Shown here: positions 1 to 5,819 of the stretch, in pieces | Layout of the letters: each line of letters starts with the position of its first letter | How positions within the stretch are numbered: position 1 is the first letter of the stretch | Source: Pseudomonadota bacterium | GTDB taxonomy: Bacteria; Pseudomonadota; Alphaproteobacteria; Caulobacterales; Caulobacteraceae | Assembly: GCA_023433585.1 (NCBI GenBank) | Contig: JAEZCL010000198.1 | Coordinates: forward strand, 1-15,325 | DNA: 15,325 nucleotides | Reading direction: 5' to 3' | Notes under the pieces: model-generated | The model's database searches: none | What the model was told of the DNA's origin: nothing | What the model saw: the letters and a program-made list of their open reading frames with translations, nothing else | Position numbers and translations under genes: made by a program

Positions 1-233
1 GTCGTGAGGATGACTTCCACGGCCGGGTCGGCCGCCCATGCCTCCACCTGCTGACGGATGGCCGGCACGTCGTCAGTGACCAGCGCGCGACCGGCCAGGT
101 GATGCCCAGCCGACGTCAGACGCTCCACCAGAAGCGCTCCCGAAGTGTCGTCCTCAAGGGTCCGGGTGTCCGAGATCGTCAGGACGGCGATGTTCAGCGG
201 ATAAAACGTGAGGTGTTCGTCGATTCCAGCCAT
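1..233 (-). CDS. moaB: Molybdenum cofactor biosynthesis protein MoaB, N-terminal part (cut by window edge)
   Basis: The minus-strand frame opens with ATG at 233-231 and stays open for 77 codons to the window edge. The translation begins MAGIDEHLTFYPLNIAVLTI and continues with SDTR and DDTSG, the N-terminal signature of the MoaB/MogA fold, whose members bind molybdopterin and, as MogA, adenylylate it before molybdenum insertion. The missing 3' part should hold the rest of the domain. The start codon follows the moaE stop directly (TGA then ATG with no spacer), so the two are almost certainly translated from one mRNA. The gene is third in a moaD-moaE-moaB operon. MoaB and MogA are close homologues; the short single-domain start and the operon place favour MoaB. 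Confidence 0.85.
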   Translation of the reverse strand, partial: MAGIDEHLTFYPLNIAVLTISDTRTLEDDTSGALLVERLTSAGHHLAGRALVTDDVPAIRQQVEAWAADPAVEVILT

Positions 234-692
234 TCAGTCGTTCCATCTCGCGCGATCGGCGCGATCCTTTTCGGTGGGTTCGATCCAGCGCGATCCGGCG
301 GGGCCGTCCTCGCGCTTCCAGAAAGCCGCCTCGGTTTTCAGGCGGTCCATCAGATAATCCGCCGCCTCGAAGGCCGCGCGGCGATGCGGCGCGGCGACGG
401 CGACGAAGACGATCGTTTCGCCAGGGGCCACCTCGCCGTAGCGATGCACCACTCGTATGCCGCTGACGGGAAAGCGCGCCTGGGCTTCGGCGGCGATCGT
501 CTCGAGCGAGCGTTCGGTGAAGCCCGGATAATGGTCCAGATAAAGGCCCGTCACCGGACCGGCGGCCGACGTGTCGCGCGCAAGGCCCACGAACGCGATC
601 ACCGCGCCGTCTCCCGTGCGACCTTCGAGGAAGGCGCGCAATTCGGCGTCCGCGTTCGGCGGGTCCGGGGTCAGCGCCGCCGAGACTGTCAT
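234..692 (-). CDS. moaE: Molybdopterin synthase catalytic subunit MoaE
   Basis: This 152-residue cytoplasmic protein is the large subunit of molybdopterin synthase. It takes sulfur from the thiocarboxylated C-terminus of MoaD and makes the dithiolene of molybdopterin from cyclic pyranopterin monophosphate. Family marks visible are DHYPGFTE (residues 53-60), HRYGEVAPGE (83-92), and the active-site stretch MDRLK...FWKRE, which supplies the two family-conserved lysines (K119 and K126). Length is normal for the family. The ATG at 692-690 lies one base after the moaD stop, so translation is probably coupled. Encoding the two synthase subunits side by side fits their heterotetramer. No frameshift or missing catalytic residue was seen. 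Confidence 0.95.
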   Translation of the reverse strand: MTVSAALTPDPPNADAELRAFLEGRTGDGAVIAFVGLARDTSAAGPVTGLYLDHYPGFTERSLETIAAEAQARFPVSGIRVVHRYGEVAPGETIVFVAVAAPHRRAAFEAADYLMDRLKTEAAFWKREDGPAGSRWIEPTEKDRADRARWND

Positions 693-693
693 C

Positions 694-942
694 TCAACCG
701 CCTGAGAAAATCGGCAGGACGGCGACTTCCTGCCCGCGCGACAGGGCGGTGCTTTCCGGCACCACGGTCTGATCCACGGCGAAGCGGATGGCGGGACTGG
801 ACAGCGCCGGGCCGGAGCCCTCGATCCGTTCGACCAGCCGCCGGCGCAACTCGTTCACGGTCATGCCGTCCCGGAACGCCAGGGTGTGCTCCCGGCCGAA
901 GCGGGCGCCGAGGTCGCCCAGAAGCAGTATCTGAATGTCCAT
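694..942 (-). CDS. moaD: Molybdopterin synthase sulfur carrier subunit MoaD
   Basis: An 82-residue ubiquitin-fold protein that carries sulfur to MoaE as a C-terminal thiocarboxylate. The decisive feature is the terminal Gly-Gly (residues 81-82, in PIFSGG), which MoeB-type enzymes adenylylate and sulfurate. The N-terminus MDIQILLLGDLGARFG matches the first beta strand of the family. A longer frame-shifted reading through the same DNA was rejected because it destroys the GG tail. This is the first gene of the moaD-moaE-moaB operon; moaA, moaC and moeB are not in the window. Upstream lie a promoter candidate and two matching palindromes, so this is where the operon is probably controlled. The ribosome binding site is weak. 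Confidence 0.93.
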   Translation of the reverse strand: MDIQILLLGDLGARFGREHTLAFRDGMTVNELRRRLVERIEGSGPALSSPAIRFAVDQTVVPESTALSRGQEVAVLPIFSGG

Positions 943-996
943 GGGATTTTAGGATTCCGAGATGGAAGGGGCGAAGTGACGGTATTTTCTTTGCTC

Positions 997-1012
997 GATA
1001 TCGTTCGATATC
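997..1012. promoter_or_regulatory. Perfect palindrome GATATCG-TT-CGATATC, candidate operator of the moa operon
   Basis: Seven-base arms match exactly around a two-base centre. The site lies 55 to 70 bases before the moaD start and about 20 bases inside the predicted transcript, a position where a bound repressor could block the polymerase. The core TATCGTTCGATA recurs with one change at 1144-1155. The regulator is unknown. The sequence does not obviously match the classical ModE box. Confidence 0.45.
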
Positions 1013-1035
1013 CAACGATGGTCATGACATTTGGA

Positions 1036-1065
1036 TGTAGCCGTTCATTTCTGATCGACTGTCAA
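1036..1065 (-). promoter_or_regulatory. Candidate sigma-70 promoter for moaD-moaE-moaB
   Basis: Read on the minus strand, a perfect -35 box TTGACA (1065-1060) is followed after 17 bases by GGCTAC, or after 18 by GCTACATC. The latter resembles the GCTANAWC -10 element described for Caulobacter housekeeping promoters. Transcription would start near 1030 and leave a leader of roughly 90 bases before moaD. The -10 match is imperfect and the spacing is slightly long for the Caulobacter consensus. Confidence 0.45.
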
Positions 1066-1143
1066 TAGGTAGAAAGAGTTGTCAGGATCACTCGAAATTT
1101 ACTGCGGTCCATTTGTTCTGAATTTTCAATAGCGCACCGGGTC

Positions 1144-1155
1144 TATCGGTCGATA
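1144..1155. promoter_or_regulatory. Second copy of the TATCG-N2-CGATA palindrome
   Basis: TATCGGTCGATA matches the core of the 997-1012 palindrome except for one base in the two-base centre. The two centres are 145 bases apart, with the putative promoter between them. This would suit a dimeric regulator binding two sites, perhaps with looping. No other gene start nearby could use this site. Confidence 0.3.
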
Positions 1156-1246
1156 TGCCGGTATACATTTCAGCACGCCGGAAAAAATCGTTTGATGGCA
1201 GTATCTTATGGCGATCGTGCCAATCGAATGGGAGTGAGGGCCTGGA

Positions 1247-1672
1247 TCATGTCAGCAGTTGCGTCGGCACGCCGAGCGCGGGACCTGCCTCGGCAAGTCG
1301 CTGGTCGAGCGTGTGCACCGTGGCTCCATGGTCAGATGCGACGGCGAGATGCAGCGCGTCCCCCGCACGGAGTCCGAGCCCATGCTGATCGGCGAACTTT
1401 CCTGCGGCCCGGAAATGCTCACCCGTCACCGTGAGAACGGAAAAGCTCTCGGCGACCAGCTTGTTGAACATGGCGAGCGCCGCCGCGCGCTGCTCGATGT
1501 TGAGCTGACCGGTTCGCAACTTGATCGCCAGGGCGGAGGACATTTCGGTGACGGTCCAGTCACTAATCAGCAGTTGCGCCGCATCCTGCTCCGCCAGCCA
1601 GGCCTGAACGCGCGACGTCATTGCTTCGTTGGAGAGCGCCGCGACAATCAGCGAGGTGTCGAGATAGAGCAT
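1247..1672 (-). CDS. vapC: VapC-family PIN-domain toxin (putative ribonuclease)
   Basis: A 141-residue single PIN domain. VapC toxins are metal-dependent endoribonucleases, many cleaving tRNA or rRNA, that slow growth when their antitoxin is lost. The acidic metal-binding residues are visible: D5 in MLYLDTSLIV, E43 in TVTEMSSAL, D105 in AGDALHLA and D123 in TLDQRLA, so the active site looks intact. The start ATG (1672-1670) overlaps the antitoxin stop by one base (TGATG), the usual coupled arrangement. The pair sits between unrelated housekeeping genes, as mobile toxin-antitoxin modules often do, though no insertion sequence or att site is seen. The RNA target cannot be predicted. Confidence 0.9.
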   Translation of the reverse strand: MLYLDTSLIVAALSNEAMTSRVQAWLAEQDAAQLLISDWTVTEMSSALAIKLRTGQLNIEQRAAALAMFNKLVAESFSVLTVTGEHFRAAGKFADQHGLGLRAGDALHLAVASDHGATVHTLDQRLAEAGPALGVPTQLLT

Positions 1673-1914
1673 CAGTAGCGGTCACTGTCCCGCATCGACC
1701 GCACCAGGTCGGCGGCGCTCTGGGACTGCGGCGGCATGGTCGCTGTCAGCGCATGAAGCAGAGCCGCGTCGATCGGCTTGCGCGGCCTGGCCACAGCCGT
1801 AAGCCGTGCGACGGGCTTGCCGCGGCGGATGATGTCAATCGAACCGCCTGCCTGGACCCGGTCAACCAGTTTGCTCAGATGGGCCTTGGCGTCCGCAAGA
1901 TTGATCGCACCCAT
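1672..1914 (-). CDS. Phd/YefM-family antitoxin partner of the PIN toxin
   Basis: An 80-residue protein that should bind and silence the PIN toxin through its C-terminal half and repress the operon through its N-terminal DNA-binding half. The stretch INLADAKAHLSKLVDRVQAG (residues 4-23), followed by IIRRGKPVARL, is the typical Phd/YefM pattern. The tail (QSAADLVRSMRDSDRY) is the expected toxin-binding segment. The ATG at 1914-1912 has a strong AGGAG ribosome binding site at 1925-1921. It is first in the two-gene operon, which normally keeps antitoxin in excess. A perfect palindrome directly upstream is a good candidate for autoregulation. Functionally it is a VapB, but its fold is Phd/YefM rather than AbrB. 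Confidence 0.88.
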   Translation of the reverse strand: MGAINLADAKAHLSKLVDRVQAGGSIDIIRRGKPVARLTAVARPRKPIDAALLHALTATMPPQSQSAADLVRSMRDSDRY

Positions 1915-1927
1915 GTCACGCTCCTGA

Positions 1928-1947
1928 CTATATGGATGGTCATATAG
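1928..1947. promoter_or_regulatory. Palindromic operator/promoter of the toxin-antitoxin operon
   Basis: CTATATG and CATATAG form exact seven-base arms around six bases, ending 13 bases before the antitoxin start. On the minus strand the downstream arm runs into TATAGT, a good -10 box, so a bound antitoxin-toxin complex would cover the promoter. No clear -35 box could be assigned. Confidence 0.55.
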
Positions 1948-1980
1948 CGCATCGCGTTTGAAGGCCCCAGAGGGATTTGC

Positions 1981-2490
1981 TCATCGCTCCGCCAGCAGGC
2001 GAGTGTAGACCTCCAGATCGATCCTGGAGAGCAGAGCGGTCGGGTTTTCATAGACGGCGCTGTTGGCGCCATGTTCGAAACATTCGACGCTGTGCACCCA
2101 GCAGCGGCCGCCGGCGGCTTCGTGGATCAGGCCCTGGGCGTGTTCCAGGACATACTGGGCCAGGCGTTCGCAGCTGGTTCCGGGGACCAGCCGCGTCTGG
2201 GCCAGGCCGAGCGTCTCCAGGTGCAGGAAGGCGTCCCGGTCGGGGTCGTCAACGCTGACCAGAAGCGTATGGTCGAAGGTCGCGTGAAGCCACTCCCGGA
2301 TGCGGCCGAAGCCGCCCACGCCGAAGTCGACCACCCAGCCGCGATGATCGAGCTGTTCGGCGGCGAAGGTGAAGCGGAAACCGAGCGAATAGCCGTGAAG
2401 AAGCCGGCAATGGCTGTCGGCGGCCCACTGCCTGTAGGCGCACGACAGCCCCCGTTCGGCGCCGTATGTCTTGGTGGAGAAGTGGGCCAT
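1981..2490 (-). CDS. Divergent QueD / 6-pyruvoyl-tetrahydropterin synthase-fold protein
   Basis: This 169-residue protein resembles QueD (6-carboxy-5,6,7,8-tetrahydropterin synthase, queuosine and 7-deazaguanine pathway). Matches are CRLLHGYS (residues 28-35, aligning with the QueD Cys-x3-HGH stretch), GWVVDFG (51-57), FDHTLL (72-77), TSCERLAQYV (105-114) and SVECFE (134-139). The candidate catalytic residues C28, H74 and E136 are kept. Of the three family zinc-ligand histidines only H32 is kept; the other two positions appear as Y19 (in SCAYRQW) and Y34 (HGY instead of HGH). It may bind metal differently, perhaps using H27, or do another reaction. My recollection is that similar proteins occur in other alphaproteobacteria. 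No other queuosine gene lies nearby. The ribosome binding site is weak. Confidence 0.75.
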   Translation of the reverse strand: MAHFSTKTYGAERGLSCAYRQWAADSHCRLLHGYSLGFRFTFAAEQLDHRGWVVDFGVGGFGRIREWLHATFDHTLLVSVDDPDRDAFLHLETLGLAQTRLVPGTSCERLAQYVLEHAQGLIHEAAGGRCWVHSVECFEHGANSAVYENPTALLSRIDLEVYTRLLAER

Positions 2491-2578
2491 GGGGGATTTC
2501 CGGGGGGACGGAACTCCATGACGGATTTCAGCCCGCCAAACAATCCGGAGGCGGACCTGGCGGTGATCTGCCGCATGG

Positions 2579-2609
2579 CGCCTGCGCCGCCGCCTGACCG
2601 GCGCAGGCG
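2579..2609 (-). terminator. Strong hairpin after the PhnB-like gene, possible terminator
   Basis: Eleven-base arms, CGCCTGCGCCG (2579-2589) and CGGCGCAGGCG (2599-2609), are perfectly complementary around a nine-base loop. The hairpin begins about 10 bases after the stop codon of the minus-strand gene at 2619-3104 and ahead of the QueD-like gene. It lacks a T tract on either side, so termination may be Rho-assisted or the structure may only protect the transcript end. Confidence 0.4.
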
Positions 2610-2618
2610 GACCCCATT

Positions 2619-3104
<486 letters not shown>

Positions 3105-3206
3105 GATCCTCTCCATTCATCGCGCCGCGCCATGCGGCGTCGGGCCAAGGACGGATGAAACGCCCCGTTCCCGACACGGCGCCATCATTTTTTCGACGGA
3201 GACCCC

Positions 3207-3551
3207 ATGACCCCCACGCTCTACGGCATCCCCAACTGCGATACGGTCAGGAAGGCGCGCGTCTGGCTGGACGGGCGGGGGATCGCCTACGCCTTCCACG
3301 ACTACAAGAAGGCCGGGATCGACCGGGCCTCGCTGGAGCGGTGGGTCGACGAGCATGGCTGGACGGTGGTGCTGAACCGCGCGGGCACGACGTTCAGGAA
3401 GCTGCCCGAGGCGGACCGGGCCGACCTGGACCGGGACAAGGCCGTCGCCCTGATGCTGGCCCAGCCGTCGATGATAAAGCGGCCGGTGCTGGACCTGGGC
3501 GGCCGCCGCATCGTCGGCTTCAGGCCCGAGGTCTATGAGGCGGCGTTCTGA
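3207..3551 (+). CDS. ArsC/Spx-family reductase-like protein (YffB type)
   Basis: A 114-residue thioredoxin-fold protein. The N-terminus LYGIPNCDTVRKARVWLDG and the later QPSMIKRPVL are the marks of the ArsC/Spx/YffB family. There is one cysteine at C11 (NCDTV) and no CXXC, so it is not a Spx-type redox switch of the two-cysteine kind. R92 in KRPVL corresponds to the family arginine near the active site. YffB-like proteins are usually described as glutathione-dependent thiol reductases, but their substrate is unproven, and an arsenate role is unsupported here because no ars gene is near. A GGAG ribosome binding site lies at a good distance before the ATG. It ends three bases before the stop of the convergent small membrane gene. 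Confidence 0.85.
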   Translation: MTPTLYGIPNCDTVRKARVWLDGRGIAYAFHDYKKAGIDRASLERWVDEHGWTVVLNRAGTTFRKLPEADRADLDRDKAVALMLAQPSMIKRPVLDLGGRRIVGFRPEVYEAAF

Positions 3552-3554
3552 ACG

Positions 3555-3773
3555 TCAGGCCCGTCGGCCGATGATCCCCATCAGCCAGCCGCCCGCGCCC
3601 GCCAGGACCAGCCCGGGGATCAGCCACGGCGCCTCGTCCGCCAGTCCCGAACGGCCGCCGATCAGCATCACCGCCGAATTGCTGAGGAAATAAAGGCCCA
3701 GCGCCAGCAGCACCACGCCCGCCACCCGGCGCAGGGCGCGGCGTCTGTCGTCGGAGGAGGGGGGCTGGGGCAT
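3555..3773 (-). CDS. Small two-helix membrane protein of unknown function
   Basis: A 72-residue protein starting MPQPPSSDDRRRALRRVAGV. It has a charged cytoplasmic start, one hydrophobic segment at about residues 17-35 (VVLLALGLYFLSNSAVML), a short loop, and a second at about 48-68 (LIPGLVLAGAGGWLMGII). I recognise no family. The frame stays open upstream to a possible start at 3884, but the extra residues look unlike a protein and only the ATG at 3773-3771 has a proper AGGA site before it. It is convergent with the ArsC/Spx-like gene, and its promoter region is shared back-to-back with the first sigma cassette, so a link to that cassette is possible but unproven. Confidence 0.65.
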   Translation of the reverse strand: MPQPPSSDDRRRALRRVAGVVLLALGLYFLSNSAVMLIGGRSGLADEAPWLIPGLVLAGAGGWLMGIIGRRA

Positions 3774-3944
3774 GATGAAATCCTGATGACCGGCCTGGGT
3801 GGAGATCTCATGTTCCCCCATCCGCTTGTAACAGGGTCTCAACCTGGGCGACGCCGGTCCAGCGCGAAACTGGGCGCGCGCCACAAAAATTTTTCCGTCT
3901 TCGCATCCATCGGCGTGTTCGGCGGCGACTACAGGGTGAAAGCG

Positions 3945-3957
3945 GGCGATGATCGCC
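3945..3957. promoter_or_regulatory. GGCGA-N3-TCGCC palindrome upstream of sigma cassette 1
   Basis: Five-base arms are exact around TGA, and the site lies 19 bases before the first gene of cassette 1. An identical-arm palindrome, GGCGA-N3-TCGCC, occurs before cassette 2 at 5333-5345. The intergenic stretch 3774-3976 also holds the AT run AAAAATTTTT at 3885-3894 and a CGCATCCA box at 3902-3909 that recurs before cassette 2. In such GC-rich DNA a short palindrome could arise by chance. Confidence 0.28.
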
Positions 3958-3976
3958 TCGCATTGGAGGATGAGAG

Positions 3977-4402
3977 ATGGAAAACCTGTTTCACAGCTAC
4001 TGGTGGCTGCTGTTCCCGCTGGGCTGGTTCATCTATGCGGCCTGGGCCAGCTGGCTGAACTATCGTCGCCAGCGCGAGACCCTGGACATCGTGCGGCGCT
4101 ATGCCGACAGCGGCAAGGAGGTCCCGCCCCAACTGATGAAGGTGCTGGAGAAGCCCATCGATTCCGAGGCCGAGTTCTGGGGCGCCGGGTCTTCGGAGAG
4201 CGGTCAGCCGACGAATTACTGGTCGCTTTTCGGCCTGTTCGGGGTGCTGTCGGCCGGTTTCGCCGCAGCGGCCTATTTTCCGAACGGCCTGGCTTCCGAC
4301 AATGCCGACTTCGCCTTCATGATCGTCGCCCTGGTGATGGCGGCCGTCGCGGTCTGGGCCGCCATCTGCGCGCTGACGACGAAACGCGGGGGAAAGTCCT
4401 GA
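3977..4402 (+). CDS. Three-helix membrane protein heading sigma cassette 1 (DUF6249-like)
   Basis: A 141-residue inner-membrane protein with hydrophobic segments at about residues 8-27, 82-102 and 112-134. Between the first two lies a charged cytoplasmic-looking loop (TLDIVRRYADSGKEVPPQLM, residues 35-54). The same layout and loop pattern (TLRAAIDKGQPMPTEII) occur in the gene at 5405-5794, so the two are paralogues. The pattern recalls the DUF6249 group of small membrane proteins often found beside ECF sigma factors; that assignment is from memory. A GGAGG ribosome binding site precedes the ATG. The sigma factor gene begins 28 bases downstream, so it is probably in the same operon and may sense or transmit the signal. 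Confidence 0.8.
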   Translation: MENLFHSYWWLLFPLGWFIYAAWASWLNYRRQRETLDIVRRYADSGKEVPPQLMKVLEKPIDSEAEFWGAGSSESGQPTNYWSLFGLFGVLSAGFAAAAYFPNGLASDNADFAFMIVALVMAAVAVWAAICALTTKRGGKS

Positions 4403-4429
4403 CGGTCATCGTTCAGAGGGGCGAGCAAG

Positions 4430-4963
4430 GTGGTGGACCAGAGCGACACCGAGTTGGCGGCGGCGGCCCGAGCAGGGTCGGACGCCGCCTTCGCCCGGCT
4501 CGTCGCCCGGCACCAGGGCGCGGTGCGCGGGTTCCTCAGGCGCGTGCTGGGCGGCGACCGGGCCGAGGCGGACGACCTGGCGCAGGAGGTGTTCCTGACG
4601 GCGTGGAGATCGCTTCGGACATTGAAGGATCCGGCCGGGATCCGGGCCTGGCTATGCGGGATCGCCTGGCGCAAGGCGCGCGACCGGACGCGGGGCGTGC
4701 AGCGGACCCGGGCGCGGGACGCGGCCTGGCTGGAGACCACCGAACCGGCGCCGGGCGTGACGCCGGAGGACCGGCTGGCGATGCAGGCCGCCATGGCCGC
4801 CCTGGCGCCGGAGGTGCGGGCCTGCGTGGCCCTGTGCCTCGCCGAGGGATGGTCGCACGCCGAGGCGTCCGTGGCGCTAAGCTTGCCATTGGGCACAGTG
4901 AAGTCTCATGTAACGCGGGGCCGCGCCAGGCTGCTCCAGGCGCTGGGAGGTTCGGATGGCTGA
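4430..4963 (+). CDS. ECF-subfamily RNA polymerase sigma factor (cassette 1)
   Basis: A 177-residue two-domain sigma factor. Region 2 spans about residues 7-88, with EADDLAQEVFLTAW (46-59) for core binding and -10 recognition and IRAWLCGIAWRKARDR following. Region 4 spans about 115-172, with the helix-turn-helix WSHAEASVALSLPLGTVKSH (141-160) for the -35 box. The linker is short and no region 3 is present, which defines the ECF class. The start is GTG, either at 4430 or at the adjacent GTG at 4433, after a GAGGGG purine run. Its end overlaps the next gene by 8 bases, the usual sign of a sigma/anti-sigma pair. It is a paralogue of the sigma factor at 5820-6380 but clearly diverged, so the two may have different targets. 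Confidence 0.93.
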   Translation: MVDQSDTELAAAARAGSDAAFARLVARHQGAVRGFLRRVLGGDRAEADDLAQEVFLTAWRSLRTLKDPAGIRAWLCGIAWRKARDRTRGVQRTRARDAAWLETTEPAPGVTPEDRLAMQAAMAALAPEVRACVALCLAEGWSHAEASVALSLPLGTVKSHVTRGRARLLQALGGSDG

Positions 4964-5261
4964 GATGAAGCCCGATGACAAACTGGCCGTCCTGTTCGCC
5001 GAACAGGCGCCGCCCGCGCGCGACCTGGCCTTTTCGGCCGCAGTGATGGAGCGGGTCGCCCGCCGCCGGGCCTGGGCGCGGGTGGGCGCGGCGGCGCCCT
5101 GGGCCGTGTCGGGATGCCTGGTCGCCTGGGCGCTGCAGCCGGTGCTGGGCCCGTCCGTGGAGGTCCTGGCGCAGACGCTGGTCCTGCCGGGCGCCGTGAT
5201 GGGCGCGGCGGCGGTCATGGCTCTGACCGGGCTGATGGCCGCGCGGCGGCTCGCGCGCTGA
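4956..5261 (+). CDS. Putative membrane anti-sigma factor of cassette 1
   Basis: A 101-residue protein whose ATG lies inside the end of the sigma gene. The cytoplasmic part (residues 1-43) contains LFAEQAPPARDLAFSAAVME, followed by an arginine-rich stretch. Hydrophobic segments follow at about 45-61 and 74-97. The pattern LF-x-[EQ]-Q-x-PP-x2-D is shared with the product of 6367-6822, so both belong to one family. Translation coupling and membrane topology suggest it holds the sigma factor at the membrane. It lacks the HxxxCxxC zinc motif of classical anti-sigma domains, so the role is inferred from context and from the paralogue, not from a known domain. Confidence 0.75.
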   Translation: MAEMKPDDKLAVLFAEQAPPARDLAFSAAVMERVARRRAWARVGAAAPWAVSGCLVAWALQPVLGPSVEVLAQTLVLPGAVMGAAAVMALTGLMAARRLAR

Positions 5262-5268
5262 CGATGTC

Positions 5269-5295
5269 GGCGCTCGCCCGACCCGGCCGAGCGTC
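5269..5295 (+). terminator. Weak hairpin between the two sigma cassettes
   Basis: Eight-base arms at 5269-5276 and 5288-5295, with one G-T pair, flank an eleven-base loop a few bases after the stop of cassette 1. No T tract follows. It may attenuate read-through from cassette 1 into cassette 2, but the support is modest. Confidence 0.25.
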
Positions 5296-5332
5296 GCCTT
5301 ACGAAGATTTCACGTTGACTCGCGCATCCACG

Positions 5333-5345
5333 GGCGACCGTCGCC
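5333..5345. promoter_or_regulatory. GGCGA-N3-TCGCC palindrome upstream of sigma cassette 2
   Basis: The arms are the same as those of the palindrome at 3945-3957, around CCG. It lies about 60 bases before the GTG of the first gene of cassette 2. A CGCATCCA box sits just upstream at 5323-5330, about 80 bases before the start codon, close to the spacing of the same box in cassette 1 (about 75). A TTGACT at 5315-5320 could be a -35 element, but no good -10 partner was found. Confidence 0.28.
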
Positions 5346-5404
5346 GCCTCTTGTAATCAGAAGGGCCCGGCATCGCGCCGTCCCGCTTCAAGAAGGATCA
5401 AGCC

Positions 5405-5794
5405 GTGCAAGGTTTCGAGATTCTCGTCCCCCTGGCGCCGTTCCTCATGGTCGTCGCCCTCATCGCCATTCCCGCCTGGCTCAAGAGCCGTGACCGCCGC
5501 GAAATGCAGAAGACGCTGCGAGCGGCCATCGACAAGGGCCAGCCCATGCCGACCGAGATCATCGAGGCCATGAGCAAGGAAGGCGCCCGCCCGCCGTCGA
5601 CCGCGAATCGGGACATGCGCATCGGGGTGATCTGGCTGGCGGTCGCCCTGGGCGTGGCCCTGTTCGGCTGGATGCTCAGCTATGTGGATGGCGACGGCGA
5701 GGTCTTCTACGTCATGAGCGGCATGGCCGCGATCCCCGGCTTCATCGGGCTGGCGTTCATCGTCCTGAGCTTCTTCAACAAGAACAAGGGCTGA
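5405..5794 (+). CDS. Three-helix membrane protein heading sigma cassette 2 (DUF6249-like)
   Basis: A 129-residue inner-membrane protein with hydrophobic segments at about residues 6-26, 71-92 and 100-123. The charged loop TLRAAIDKGQPMPTEIIEAM (residues 37-56) matches that of the gene at 3977-4402 in position and pattern. The start is GTG, supported by AAGGA eight bases upstream; no in-frame ATG gives a complete first helix. The sigma gene follows after 25 bases. The repeated order of this family beside two ECF sigma factors argues that it works in the same signalling pathway, perhaps as a sensor or as a target. That is inference; no domain of known activity is visible. Confidence 0.8.
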   Translation: MQGFEILVPLAPFLMVVALIAIPAWLKSRDRREMQKTLRAAIDKGQPMPTEIIEAMSKEGARPPSTANRDMRIGVIWLAVALGVALFGWMLSYVDGDGEVFYVMSGMAAIPGFIGLAFIVLSFFNKNKG

Positions 5795-5819
5795 GGCGAG
5801 CGAGCGGCAGGGGAACGCC

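Larger units (their letters stand above)
943..1246. other. Gene-free AT-richer leader between vapC and moaD
   Basis: These 304 bases hold no convincing coding sequence; the short frames have no recognisable motifs and no good ribosome binding sites. The stretch is clearly poorer in GC than the genes on either side, as expected for a promoter region. On the minus strand, toward moaD, it contains a TTGACA box and two copies of a TATCG-N2-CGATA palindrome, listed separately. I looked for the branched fold of a molybdenum cofactor riboswitch and could not make one out by eye. Confidence 0.6.

Noticed and set aside
943..1030. Molybdenum cofactor riboswitch in the moaD leader
   Set aside because: I looked for the conserved multi-stem core and could not find it. 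A covariance-model search would decide.
3140..3180. EcfG-type GGAAC promoter on the minus strand before the PhnB-like gene
   Set aside because: GGAAC is present, but the matching CGTT at 16-17 bases is not (CCTT instead), so the match is too weak to list.
3826..3853. GTAAC-type ECF promoter (GTAACA at 3828) for sigma cassette 1
   Set aside because: A partial -10 (CGACG) exists at about the right distance, and a CTTGTAA word also occurs before cassette 2 at 5350, but spacing and -10 differ between the two, so no consensus could be supported.
3774..3884. N-terminal extension of the small membrane protein to a start at 3884
   Set aside because: The extra 37 residues show no conserved character, and the internal ATG at 3773 has a good ribosome binding site.
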